This document shows, one piece after another, positions 26,385 to 36,771 of a stretch of 64,000 nucleotides of DNA. A program made the translations under genes and the position numbers. Numbering within the stretch: position 1 is the stretch's first letter; each line of letters opens with the position of its first letter. The notes under the pieces are model-generated. The model made no database searches. It was not told the origin of the DNA and was given only the letters and a program-made list of their open reading frames with translations. This DNA comes from Amaranthus tricolor (Eukaryota; Streptophyta; Magnoliopsida; Caryophyllales; Amaranthaceae). Where the stretch lies: contig NC_080058.1 of assembly GCF_026212465.1 (NCBI RefSeq), positions 7,211,001 through 7,275,000 on the forward strand. The letters are read 5' to 3'.

Positions 26385-27443
26385 ATTTTCTAGAAAGATT
26401 GAAAAAAATGAGATTATTTATCTACTTAATTCCAAATATAAGATTGGGGAAAACTTATGTCCCAAAATAAGCTTCCGTACATCCAATCCTAGCTTCGGGT
26501 AGAGTCGCTGTTAGTAACAGCGAAAGTGAAAAAAAAAAAAAATTAAAAGCCCAAAGTCGCTTACTAACAGCGACTAAAAAAAATTAAAAAAAAAAAAAAA
26601 ATTTTTTTTTTTAATTTAAGTCGCTGCTAGTAGTAACCTTAACATTAAATTTTGGATTTAACCTGACTATGAGTAGTATTTTGGATCTGAAATACAATGA
26701 TAGCAAAAGACAAGACACTTTAAAAGATAATTGTCAACACTGATCAGTATGATGTATAAGCAGAGTACTTGTAAGTATAAAATAAGGGAATTCAAAGCCA
26801 ATAAAGATTGTAGGAGTTATGAACCATAGAAGCTCCTTAATTTAGACCTTTAATACCTAAAGAGAAGGAAATTGACATTGCTACTCCTAAAAAATGTACT
26901 TTAAAACCCTAAAAGGCCTCAATCAGGTTGACAGGATAAAAAAAGAAAACAGGAAGGATAAAGAAAATGTAAGGCAAGGTAGTACGATGAGCGCTAGAGA
27001 GGATGGTGGCTATCAGAGCTAGAAGCAATTAACAGAGTACAGTCAGGGGAAGGGAAGATTGGTAGAGGTATCGGTGTATGTAATTGTTACAAAGATTCAA
27101 CAACCATAATTGGCCATGGCCACAAGTCTAAGTGTCAGATTCGGATAGAAAAAAAAAGAAACCCATACTCTTTTTTTATTACTACTAACAGCGACTTAAA
27201 TTAAAAAAAAAAATTTTTTTTTTTTAGTCGCTGTTAGTAACAGCGACTTTGGGCTTTTAATTTTTTATTTTTTTTAGGTCGCTGTTACTAACAGCGACTT
27301 TGAGATTTTAATTTTTTTTTTTTCACTTTCGCTGTTACTAACAGCGACTCTACCCGAAGCTAGGATTGGATGTACGAAAGCTTATTTTGGGACATAAATT
27401 TTCCCCAATCTTATATTTAGAATTAAGTAGATAAATAATCTCA
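26385..27443. mobile_element. 1.05-kb TIR element with subterminal palindromes (family 2)
   Basis: Terminal inverted repeats of about 235-265 bp begin near 26400 (TTGAAAAAAATGAGATTATT) and end near 27443. Each arm carries palindromes built on CGCTGTTA-s-TAACAGCG: 26506-26522, 26553-26571 (one arm shortened), 27227-27247, 27278-27298 and about 27330-27347, plus paired half-sites near 26617 and 27178. A-run/T-run blocks sit beside them (26582-26612, 27200-27224). The 540-bp centre (about 26636-27174) is different in composition and could be captured host DNA. A 9-bp TTCAATTTT occurs just outside both ends, a plausible Mutator-type target duplication although the spacing to the two TIRs is unequal. 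The right end lies only about 150 bp upstream of the SR gene's 5' leader. Confidence 0.75.
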
Positions 27444-28122
27444 TTTTTTTCAAAATTTCAATTTTGCTACAACTTGTATCGGGTATGAATTCAATTTGGT
27501 GGGCAAGAGGCCCAAGACCCAAATTAAAATTTTGCGTTAATGTCCAGTATAGATAGACAAGCGCCACGATTACGATTTACGAGAGAAGTTTGCTGCATCT
27601 TCACTCTTCAGCACATCGCACACCACTCTCCTCCCCTTTTTCTTTCTCGCCGCTGTTCTTCCATCGATTGAAACCACTTCAGGTATTTCCATTTATTTTC
27701 TTCGTTATTTATTCGTTTTCTTTTTCTTTTTAGAATTTTTCGCGTTTTGTTTCATACCTTCCACATTTAAGTTTAAATTTCTCCTGTTAAAATCGAGTAC
27801 AAAAACTGTCTTGCCGACACAAATCATAGTGATAATAATTTAAAATTCAGAGTTGAAGATTGAAGGTCTTATTTTTCTGATGCTTATTAACCCTAACTTT
27901 TTCTTTATTTACGATGTCGAATTTACTGTAGTGTGTTCTGTAATGCACATTAGGGTTTATTTATAATTATTTGTAATTGCGTGTAAGTGAATAGAATTGA
28001 AGTACTTATGATTGTTGAAATTTTACTACTTTCCATCTCAATTTCATGTTGTGTGGTTAAGAATTTTCGTGAATAAGAGTTTCATGTTCTTTTATTACAG
28101 ATTATATTTATTCAGTTTGAGG

Positions 28123-31100
28123 ATGAGGAGAAGAAGTTACAGTCCTTCACCACCTAGAGGTGGTTACAGCAGAAGGGGACGCAGTCCGAGTCCCAGGGGG
28201 CGCTATTCTGGCCGTGGAAGAGATCCTTCCACTAGTTTATTAGTTCGAAATCTTCGACATGATTGCAGGTTTGTTAATGCCAACCAAGGAATTCCATCTG
28301 GTTTGATAAATGCTTCTTATTGATTTTTCGTGTACTTATATGTGTGCTGCTTGGAATTATTGTTGCTGGGTTATCCTTGCCTCAGCAGTTTCTAGTTTGA
28401 TGAAATGGGTTCATTTATTTTGCTGTTGTGTACTTGTGTGTAATTCCATTTAGTATATTCTATCAAATCTTTGTAAGCTTGAAAGTAGCGTTGGTTCTTT
28501 CGTGTGGTTCATTTAAAAATTTTGTCCATCTTGTGATTGTTAGTTATATTCAAATTTTATAACTTGTAAATAATCACTAGTCTGTTTTTTGTTTTGCAGA
28601 CCTGAAGATCTCCGTAGGCCATTTGGTCAGTTTGGTCCTCTCAAGGACATTTACTTGCCTAGGGATTATTACACTGGGTTAGTACATGGACACTTCCTGA
28701 TATTGTTATGGAACCTATGAAGCTCTTATGTTAATATGGCAGGGTAGTTTCATTTGTTTAGATATTATCGATCCACTATAAAAACCTGGATTACCCAGCA
28801 GTTTCGTGAATGTGAAATCAGCTATTAAACATTCAAAGCTTATATAAGCTATGTAATACTAATTGAAATTTATCTAGATTCCAGAAAGGGGCTTAACATG
28901 AGAGTTTCTTTAGAACCATACCTTTGTATAGGTGGTGGGAATCCCATCTTGTGACTTTATTTTCCAACGTTATACCACCTACACATTCTTGGAAGCGAGG
29001 AACCCCCTCACTGTCCCTCCTTAGGAATTTGCCCACAATGGTTAGATTTGGGGATACACAATGGGAAAGACAAAGTGGGTATTTCAAAGTACTTGCCCTA
29101 TATATCTATGTTTTCATTTTAGAGAAAAAAACTCATTAAGTGAGCTTTTCATATCAGATAGGCAGATGATTTTGAATAACATGACGCTGACTTGGTTTTC
29201 TTACCTTGTCTCCTGATCTGGAAGTATGTTGTATTGGTTTTTAATTGGATATTTTGTTTTCTGGAAGTTCATAAGATAAATTTCAACCTAATCCCATCCC
29301 CCTGTGTTATCCCCTTAGCCATGGGCCCATCTCTATGATGTATTTAGTGTCCCTATTATAGCTTAAGCATTTGTTAATTATAGTTTTTGAGATTGAACAG
29401 TGAAAATAAGTAATGAAGAGATCAATCAAGTAAAAAGAGTTCTGTGGAAGATGTTGTTAATGTTATTGAAGATTGGAAGGAAGTTGGATTTGAATACATT
29501 TTGAAGAGTTGAAGTCTTGAAGAATTTCAAGTCACTCTTAAAACTGATGTTTGCAAGGTCAGCAGCCATGTGCTTGCTTTTAAGTCCTTACCAGGACCAT
29601 CCTTGGTGGAATCTATTCCAGTCACGAGTATAAGCATCACTCTCTATTTTCACCTGTCTTTTCAAGTTTATATTTTGACAATCTGATTGGCCCTTTGCAG
29701 AGCTCCTCGTGGATTTGGTTTTGTGCAGTATGTGGACCCAGCAGATGCTGCTGATGCAAAGTATCGGATGGATGGCCATATTTTTCAAGGCCGTGAATTG
29801 ACTGTTGTGTTTGCAGAGGAGAACAGGAAGAAACCAACTGAGATGAGAACAAGGGAACGGACTAGGTAAATCATCAGCTGTTGGCATTTGTTTCTTTGAT
29901 TTATGTCTTCTCTCCATCAAACTTTTAACTGTCTTCCCCTAGTTGCCAACTCACCATACATTTATTTCTCGAATAATATTATCTTATTTAACTTGAAATC
30001 TTCGAATACTCTATGCCAACTCATTTGTGAACAAAAGTGAGCAATGGAAGGAGTATTTGTTAATGTTTATTCATGGATCTTTATTTCATGGTTGTTTTTT
30101 TGGATGCAATTTCACTCTACTACTTTTTAGGGGCCGGTATCATGACAGAAGGCGTTCTCCTGCGCGTTATTCCCGTTCACCGCGATATTCTCGCTCTCCA
30201 CCTCCACGTCATGCAAGGTCTAGGTCTCACAACCGTGCTGACTACTCACCTTCTCCCAAACGAAAACAATACTCAAGGTATGTTAAAAAGTGATTGTTCT
30301 TGTAAGTTGCATTTGCTCTAAATAATCCTGAGTAGTCATCTTTTGTTTACCATTCGACATGTTTTAATTTGGAATGTATAGTAGAATTACTTCTTTTCTT
30401 TTAGGTGTGGCTTTGTATAGACGTTAGTTATGCAGGGACCGGTCATTATATATGTTGCTTCATTGCTGAAGTCATGTGTTGAGTGACATAGGACTGGTTA
30501 ATGTTGAACTTGGGTCAAGAATTTTTGTAATTAAACAGGTAAATTTTATGCTTCAAAGAAAATGAAAATAAACAAATGCAAAATTTTTTGGGATCTGGAT
30601 ACATTGAATTCGGATGCAAGTGCAATGTATTGGGTAGGGGTAGTTGCATAGACATGTGTCTGCAGCAGAAAACTTTGGCTGTTGTGTTACAATTTTTAAA
30701 AGCAGCTCTAGACTAGAGGTGTTCAATGGGCCGGATACGGACCGGACCGGGCTCGAATAAACATGGGCCGGGACTGGCCTTGCAAAATAAAAATGGGCTG
30801 AAAATGGGCCAGGCTTTAAAATCCGCCCCTATCCAGCCAGACCCATTTTAAAAAGTTTTTTTTAAGTACGATAATAAATGGGCTGATATTCATTTCTTTA
30901 ACCTTTACTATGATATTCTTTTCTTTAATCAAAAATCTAGATTGAGCTAAACAAAGGAACAAATTAATTTTAGCACATAGTTACTGGTTAGTATTAATAC
31001 AATATTGGCACAATAGTTTCTATGATATTCATTTCAATTACGTTGCACAACATAAATCATTAATGTCTAAGAGACAAATCCAGTACTTACGTGAACTAGA

Positions 31101-31730
31101 ACTAGTGAACCTCTTTGGCTAATGTTTAAGGTTAATCGGAGTACCCTTTGTCTCGGCCCATTTTAAATTTACGAAGGCCCGTTTATGGCCCGACCCTTAT
31201 AAAGCCCTTCAAAAAACGGGCCGTATAAGGGCTCAAAATGGGGGCCCAGCCCATTGAACACCTCTACTCTAGACCTAGTGTAGATTGAACTTGAACCGTT
31301 AGTCTAGCAAGTGCTAGTAGTATTCTTGTTGCTTGCGTTTTCTTGGGAAGTTTGCCTATCTTTGTAGAATGTATCATCCTTCAATTAACTTCCCCTTCAA
31401 TGTGTAATCTCAATATATTGTTGAAGTCTTAGCCTGACTAGATGTAGAACTAGCATTATCTGTTGTGTATTAGTTTGGTAATGCATTGAAGTGGCAATGT
31501 TTTATGACAGGTCTGTTTCACCTAGAGACAGAAAGCTGAGTCGGGAGAGGTCTTATTCCCGAGAAAGTCGAGGCAGATCATATTCACGTTCGCCACAATC
31601 TCCTAAAGCCTCTAGAAGTCGGAGCAGGAGCCAAAGTCCTAGTAGGAGTCCTAGGCGAAGCAGAAGCAAGAGTCCATATCCTGAAGACCTACCTAAAGAG
31701 CAGAGCAGAGAACAATCTCCTAGTCAATAG
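28123..31730 (+). CDS. SC35-like SR splicing factor (SCL30A/SCL33 type)
   Basis: Nuclear pre-mRNA splicing factor of the plant SCL group. A 5' leader exon ends at about 27682 (CTTCAG|GTATTT) and is spliced to the exon containing the ATG. Coding exons: 28123-28268, 28600-28677, 29701-29865, 30131-30277, 31511-31730; 251 residues, phases consistent. The short Arg/Ser/Pro-rich N-terminal extension (residues 1-36, MRRRSYSPSPPRGGYSRRG) is the mark of the SCL subfamily. One RRM follows (about 37-115), with RNP2 LLVRNL (39-44) and RNP1 RGFGFVQY (78-85). The C-terminal RS domain (about 130-251) is full of RS/SP dipeptides for SR-protein kinases. The long intron 28678-29700 is where Arabidopsis SCL33 is known to be autoregulated. 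Intron 30278-31510 contains a hAT MITE. Confidence 0.93.
29400..29530 (+). promoter_or_regulatory. GAAG-rich candidate splicing regulatory element in SR intron
   Basis: Within the 1,023-bp coding intron of the SR gene, GAAG occurs at least seven times in about 110 bases (for example GAAGATTGGAAGGAAG and GAAGTCTTGAAG). Purine-rich GAAG repeats are the kind of site SR proteins bind. In Arabidopsis SCL33 a GAAG-containing element in the corresponding long intron takes part in autoregulated alternative splicing (from memory of the literature). Function here is inferred from position and sequence. Confidence 0.45.
30714..31266. mobile_element. hAT-type non-autonomous element, 553 bp, with 8-bp TSD
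   Basis: Terminal inverted repeat TAGAGGTGTTCAATGGGC on the left and its mirror on the right (CCCATTGAACACCTCTA). Both sides are flanked by the identical octamer CTCTAGAC (30706-30713 and 31267-31274), the target-duplication length of hAT transposons. Subterminal DNA is rich in GGCCCG/CGGGCC blocks. It has no transposase frame. It sits in the last intron of the SR gene. Relatives lie at 36071 and 39513. Confidence 0.85.
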
Positions 31731-32224
31731 GGTTGAGATTGGATGGTACTCGTATGTGCTCCGTCTATCTAATCAAGTCTGCATTATCCAAATAGCCTGA
31801 ACTTACAAATGATGCTCTAGTTTAGTAGTAACGCCACCCAAATTTTAGTTCTATTAAATTAATCCCTTGAGATTTGAGAATAGAGATAGCAGGTTTCTTG
31901 CTCTGTTTTATAGGCTAAACTTATTATGCCTACAGCTTGTCTGCCCTTTCTGTTTGTGCTTTTATGGTGGTGTAATGGGTCATGTTTGAAAACCTTAGAT
32001 TTTAAAATTTGAAGCTGTTTTCAGAAAATTTTAGACAAAACTTTGGTCTAAATTATTTGAATGCCATTGCAATTACTTTTTTGACTGCTTGGAGCCTAGA
32101 GGTGCTATGTGATGCGCCCCAGCTAAGAGAGACAAAGGTGTGGGTCCCCTGTTTTTACCTAGTAGCTCATTTTCAATCAATATTCTTGAAAGTGGAAGCT
32201 AGGGTGATAAAGGTTGCTTTGTTA
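31731..32224 (+). other. 3' UTR and flank of SR gene
   Basis: Sequence after the TAG is unremarkable transcript-like DNA for about 300 bases. No second gene is supported, although a short frame at 32009-32257 is open by chance. Confidence 0.5.
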
Positions 32225-32226
32225 TA

Positions 32227-32485
32227 CTTCCTCTGTTTCGTATTAGTTGCAACATAAGAATTTTTTACGCAGTCCAATGCATTAATTTCATTCTTAATAT
32301 CTCTAATTATGTATAATAAAAAATTATAAAAACTTAATATTAATAATCTTTACACCGAGACGAATCAAAGAAGATTCAACTTGACTATATTTTAACTTAT
32401 ACATTAAAAATTTATCACAGATTAAGGGAGCTAAGTGAATAGTATATATACTTTTAATGTTGCAACTAAATTGAAACGGAGGTAG
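32227..32485. mobile_element. Stowaway-like MITE, 259 bp, TA TSD
   Basis: The left end CTTCCTCTGTTTCGTATTAG is mirrored by the right end (GAAACGGAGGTAG), with TA on both sides (32225-32226 and 32486-32487), the signature of Tc1/mariner-derived Stowaway elements. The internal text TCCAATGCATTAATTTCATT recurs near 56900, showing a dispersed family. Confidence 0.8.
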
Positions 32486-34310
32486 TATTTAAATTAATAG
32501 GGCAAACTTCTCACTCTCAACTCTACTAGTTTATATTTTTTACATTGTTGACATTAGTTACCGTTTAAACTTATTTTATATATATGACTAATATGTAAGA
32601 AAAAATATAGTCAATAAGTCAAGTGAAATCTCGTTTGAATACTGTTCCATATACTTTTATAATATTAACATATACTTTAATATTATTTTTGTTTTGGAAA
32701 TATAAACATTTAATTATATTTAATTATTTTAATATTTATTCTTTCTTGGAAAGTCAAAGTCATTATATATAATATTTATTGTTTTTTAATTTTTAAATTA
32801 GATTCTCTTGAAAATTTAAAATTATTAATGGTAAAGAGAATTTGTTAATTTTCATTTACAACCCTAAGGGCTGTAAATATCATTACCCATAAAGGAACAC
32901 ATTATATTGTGTAAAATATAATAAGTATAATAAAGCGGAGAATATATGTTGTGTGTGTTAAATCTACAAAAGAGTTTCCTAGGAGTATATTTTATTATTG
33001 ACGAAATTAATTAGACACATTTTATTGGATGGTAGAAATGTAGCCTTTTAATTGTTACTATGCTGTAGTCATAAAGTCTTAATCCAAGTATAATTTTGTG
33101 ATTAAGCTTCAGAAAGTAAGATCATTAGAGTGTTAATGGAAAGAGTTATTGATAAAAGATTAAAAGATGAGCTTTTTGACGTTTAGTTTGCGAGGGAGAT
33201 TTATTCTATTTCTCCCATGTGTAACGTTGGCTTTTCTTTTTTGCTTGAAATCTTGTCGGGCATATGCTTTTCTTTTGGATTGCTGATTTCTCCTTTATGT
33301 TCATACTCCTATCAACTAAACTAACATTATAATAACGTTAAAGCCTTATTTTCTAGAGATATAATCTCTTATATTAAATTAATATTTCTATTAATTAAAT
33401 TATAATATGTCTATTCTAATTGAAATTAACTTTTATTTTAAAATATATTAACGATATGCGTAATTCTTATTCATTTTATTATATTTTTTAATTTACTATT
33501 TTACGCGTTAATGATAATGACTTGACTCATTGGTACTTATAATACAATTTGTCTTAATATACTCATTAATCCATTTGTCTTAATTCTTGTCTTATCACCT
33601 AAGCAAAAAATCCATTTATCTTAATTCTTATCTTATCACCAAAGTAAAAATCTAGATGGTTCTGTTTTAGTCGTTACATTAAGTTATGTAAAATTAAAAA
33701 ATTGGTATCTTTATATTAAAAAGACCATTATAACTCGTAAAGATAATATAAAAATTAATTCCTTCCAAGACATATCAAAACACAAAAACTCTTCTTTCAA
33801 CACTATTAGTTACCTTGAAAGAAAAGTTTAAAATTGCCTTAGAAAAACTAACACCAGAGGTATTGGATAGGAAAAAAGTCGGGACAAGTAGATATTACAT
33901 AGTTCTTTTTGTCAAAAATTGTAATTTAACAAGTAGATAAAAATAACTATGTTACAAGTAATTTAAAATGATTAAATAATAATTGATGAAAAATTAAGAA
34001 AAATGGGTAAAGTATAGTATTCCATGAGAAAGTGAGAGAAATATATTAATAAGATAAAATATAGATTAATTATATCGATGATAATTAAAGAAAAAATATA
34101 ACTGTATAAGTCATAGCTAAAAATAAAAATTGCGCAAATTTAATAGAACAGGACATAGAATTAGCATAAGTATGTGTTCAAACATTTAGATTATCTTTTA
34201 GTGTTTTTGCCCTCTTGCTTCTTCCGTTTCTTTTATTATTATTTTTTTTGTTTTTTTTATTTTGTAGTTGGTTCTACTTATTTATTTTATTTATAGACAT
34301 TTAATTTATC

Positions 34311-34468
34311 TTTCCGTGTAGTTACGTCTCTTTACCTTTCTCGAGTCGGGAGACTCCTTCGGCCGTGCTCTCCTTTATGGGTATGAGTTGTCGTCGTCCT
34401 TTTTTTCCAGATCATGTCCATAATTTTTCTATGAGCGGAATACACTAGGTAAGATGATGATGATGGGT
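34311..34468 (+). mobile_element. LINE (RTE-like) 3' end fragment
   Basis: GAGTCGGGAGACTCCTTCGG, CTCCTTTATGGGTATGAG, TTTTCCAGATC and GGAATACACTAGGTAAG follow in the order seen in the 12.8-kb fragment, ending in (GAT)n at about 34455-34466. It is 5'-truncated with no reverse transcriptase sequence. Confidence 0.65.
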
Positions 34469-34917
34469 TCAAACACTGTAATAGTAGCGTCCAGTGTCCT
34501 GTGGGGAATTTAATACAATAAGTCCGTAACAGTTTGGAATCATTTATTTATTCTACTAAATTGCGATATCTTTTCAACTTCTGAGTTCAGAAATGGAGTA
34601 AAAACTCTTGACTTTAAGCCTTAAGGGCGGTAATATCAATGTTCTGTTCTTCCCTTAGATTTCACACTCATTCCTACTTTGGGCACAAATTATTCCCATT
34701 ACTCCTACTTGGATTTAGTTAACTTACTTACAACTGCTGCTATATTTAGTTAAGCTAAGCTATCCTGTCTCCACTAAAACTTTTCTTTGTTTCTTTCATC
34801 CTCCTAGGATTCAAATGTACTTATTCTTTACATATTCTTAATTAGAGGAGTGAATTCGGTTGTTCAAATATGATATTTCAAATTGAATAAATTTGTATCA
34901 AATTTGTTAATTTGTTA

Positions 34918-35203
34918 AATTAGACTGGATTTATTGTGAGTGTCTATCATATAATCGGAAATATCCGAGCTGTATACACCCCATAAGTCAAAGAGATATA
35001 CTTTATAAGTCAAAGATATATCATTCTAAAACCATATGACAACAGGAGAAAAATCTGTGAAATTAGACTGATTTTATTGTGAGTGTCTATCATATTATCG
35101 AAAAATACGAGATACATGCATTTCATAAGTCATGGATTTAAATTCTATAAGCTAAAGAGATAATATCATTTCAAAATAATATAACAATAGGAGAAAAATT
35201 ATC
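34918..35203 (+). repeat. Tandem duplication, about 142 bp x 2
   Basis: Two diverged head-to-tail copies, each starting AAATTAGACTG, continuing TATTGTGAGTGTCTATCATA, and ending near CAATAGGAGAAAAAT (second copy) or CAACAGGAGAAAAAT (first copy). The second is interrupted by small indels. Non-coding. Confidence 0.7.
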
Positions 35204-35299
35204 CCAATATCCTTTTAATATGATTTTTATATACTGGTTATTTCGATCCAGTCAAATCAAAATGAATTTCACTAAATAATAATAATAAAAAAAAATGAG

Positions 35300-36771
35300 C
35301 ATAGGATATTAGCAGAAAAAAGGGGACACAAATGTACACGCTGAGAGAACTTTCTACAACCAAAGCATAGCTGTTTTCTTGCTACACTATCTTCGAGCTC
35401 TGTGCTTCTCAAACTTAGTAAGCTATTCTTTTCTTAATTTTAATTTTAATTTTTACTTTTATTATTCTTTCTTCTAAACTAAAGTATTACTAGTAATTAG
35501 GATTGCTCTTTAGTTTTTAATTACTACTTAATTTTTGGTTTAATATGGTAAAGGGGAAGTTAAGGAGTTTCCTATTTCACTAAGTATATGTAGTTCAATA
35601 AAGTTGCAATCTTTGGATAATAGGAGTAATTCTTTATAGAAACTACATGTGTTTTCTGGTTTTTACATTACACATTTTGTGGGGCCTTTTACTCTTTGAT
35701 CTTTGATTTTCACTAAGATTCTTTGTCATCATTGTCATAAAGTCTCTCATTGTTGAATTTTGTTGTTGGGTTTTTGTTTTTGTTTATGTTTCTCTCTTCT
35801 TTAGGGTTTTGTGCATAATTTTTTGAAGTTGAAGCATTGCTTGAAGTTGATTTCTGGGTCTTCTTCAACTGACATTATTATCAATCTGTATAGTGTTCAG
35901 GTACTTGCTCAATTTCAGCTCCTGGGTTTTGATTTCCCTCCAAATTTTCTGTCTTTATGAGGCTATAATTTGCTTTAGAATGTTGCTTTATAACTTTGAG
36001 AAATGCTTCTGGTTTTACTGAATAAATAAATAGTATTTGAAGTTATATTCCATGGAATGTCAAGCTTAATTAGAGGCATTCATTCGGTCATTGGGTCGAT
36101 TTCGGATCAGGTATTTCGGGTCGGTTTAAATTCGGGTATTGTGTCTACATTAGTTTTTACATTATTGTAAACCCATTTTTATGTCGGGTTCGGTTACAAG
36201 GTCGGGTGAATATCGGTTCATCGGGTTTGGTTATAAGGTCGGGTCGGGTGAATATCGGGTCATCGAGTCTGTTTTAAATACATCTAAGCTTAATTATTAG
36301 TCCTTCATTGTGTCTTTTAGTTTCTTTTGCTAGCCAAGTGTATATTGTATTTTCTTTTGTTTTTTTTGGGGTACAGGGTAGGTTGAAAGAAGGGGAGGGG
36401 GCAGCGAGAATTCAACTGAGGTTCCTCTTGAGGATAGTGGTAAATTCTCCATCTCCGATAAGACTTGATTCTTGGTATTTTGAGTTATTACTTATCGATT
36501 TCTTTGATATATTATTCTTATAATGTCTGTGACATTGAATTGATTTGGCTACATGATATGCTTGTCTACTTTATCCTGCCTGTCTTCCTGATACATGCAT
36601 TTGTTTTGTAGCTTATTCAAATGGTAGTTTATGCATTCCTGTTACTACTATTGTCTTATACAAGCTTTACCTTTTAGGTCCTTATAGCTGCACTCGCGTA
36701 TTTTCAACCCTTGGCCATTTTAATTTTTTCGATAAGCCACGCATTGTGAAGCTTCTAGTATATAAAGACAA
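35300..36771 (+). promoter_or_regulatory. Upstream and 5' leader region of GH17 gene
   Basis: The transition to T-rich, transcript-like sequence near 35370-35420 (CTTCGAGCTCTGTGCTTCTC) and several GT-AG-compatible breaks suggest a long 5' leader with one or more introns before the ATG at 36772. Exon limits in the leader cannot be fixed without RNA evidence. A hAT-type MITE (36071-36296) lies inside it. Confidence 0.4.
36071..36296. mobile_element. hAT-type MITE, 226 bp, 8-bp TSD
   Basis: Ends TAGAGGCATTCA / TAAATACATCTA are diverged versions of the TAGAGGTGTTCA ends at 30714. The octamer AGCTTAAT flanks both sides (36063-36070 and 36297-36304). Inside are GGGTCGGG and CATCGGGTTTG blocks shared with the copy at 39513. 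Confidence 0.75.

Larger units (their letters stand above)
32488..35299. other. AT-rich intergenic region
   Basis: No gene is recognised. It contains the LINE tail at 34311-34468 and the tandem duplication at 34918-35203, listed separately. The remainder is AT-rich with no repeated structure I could define. Confidence 0.5.

Noticed and set aside
30073..30321. 82-codon + frame overlapping the SR gene's RS exon
   Set aside because: It is an out-of-frame reading of the real exon 30131-30277; the other frame gives the expected RS repeats with correct splice phase.
36308..36523. 71-codon + frame upstream of the glucanase
   Set aside because: It lies in the T-rich leader region, has no recognisable domain, and is not continuous with the GH17 frame.
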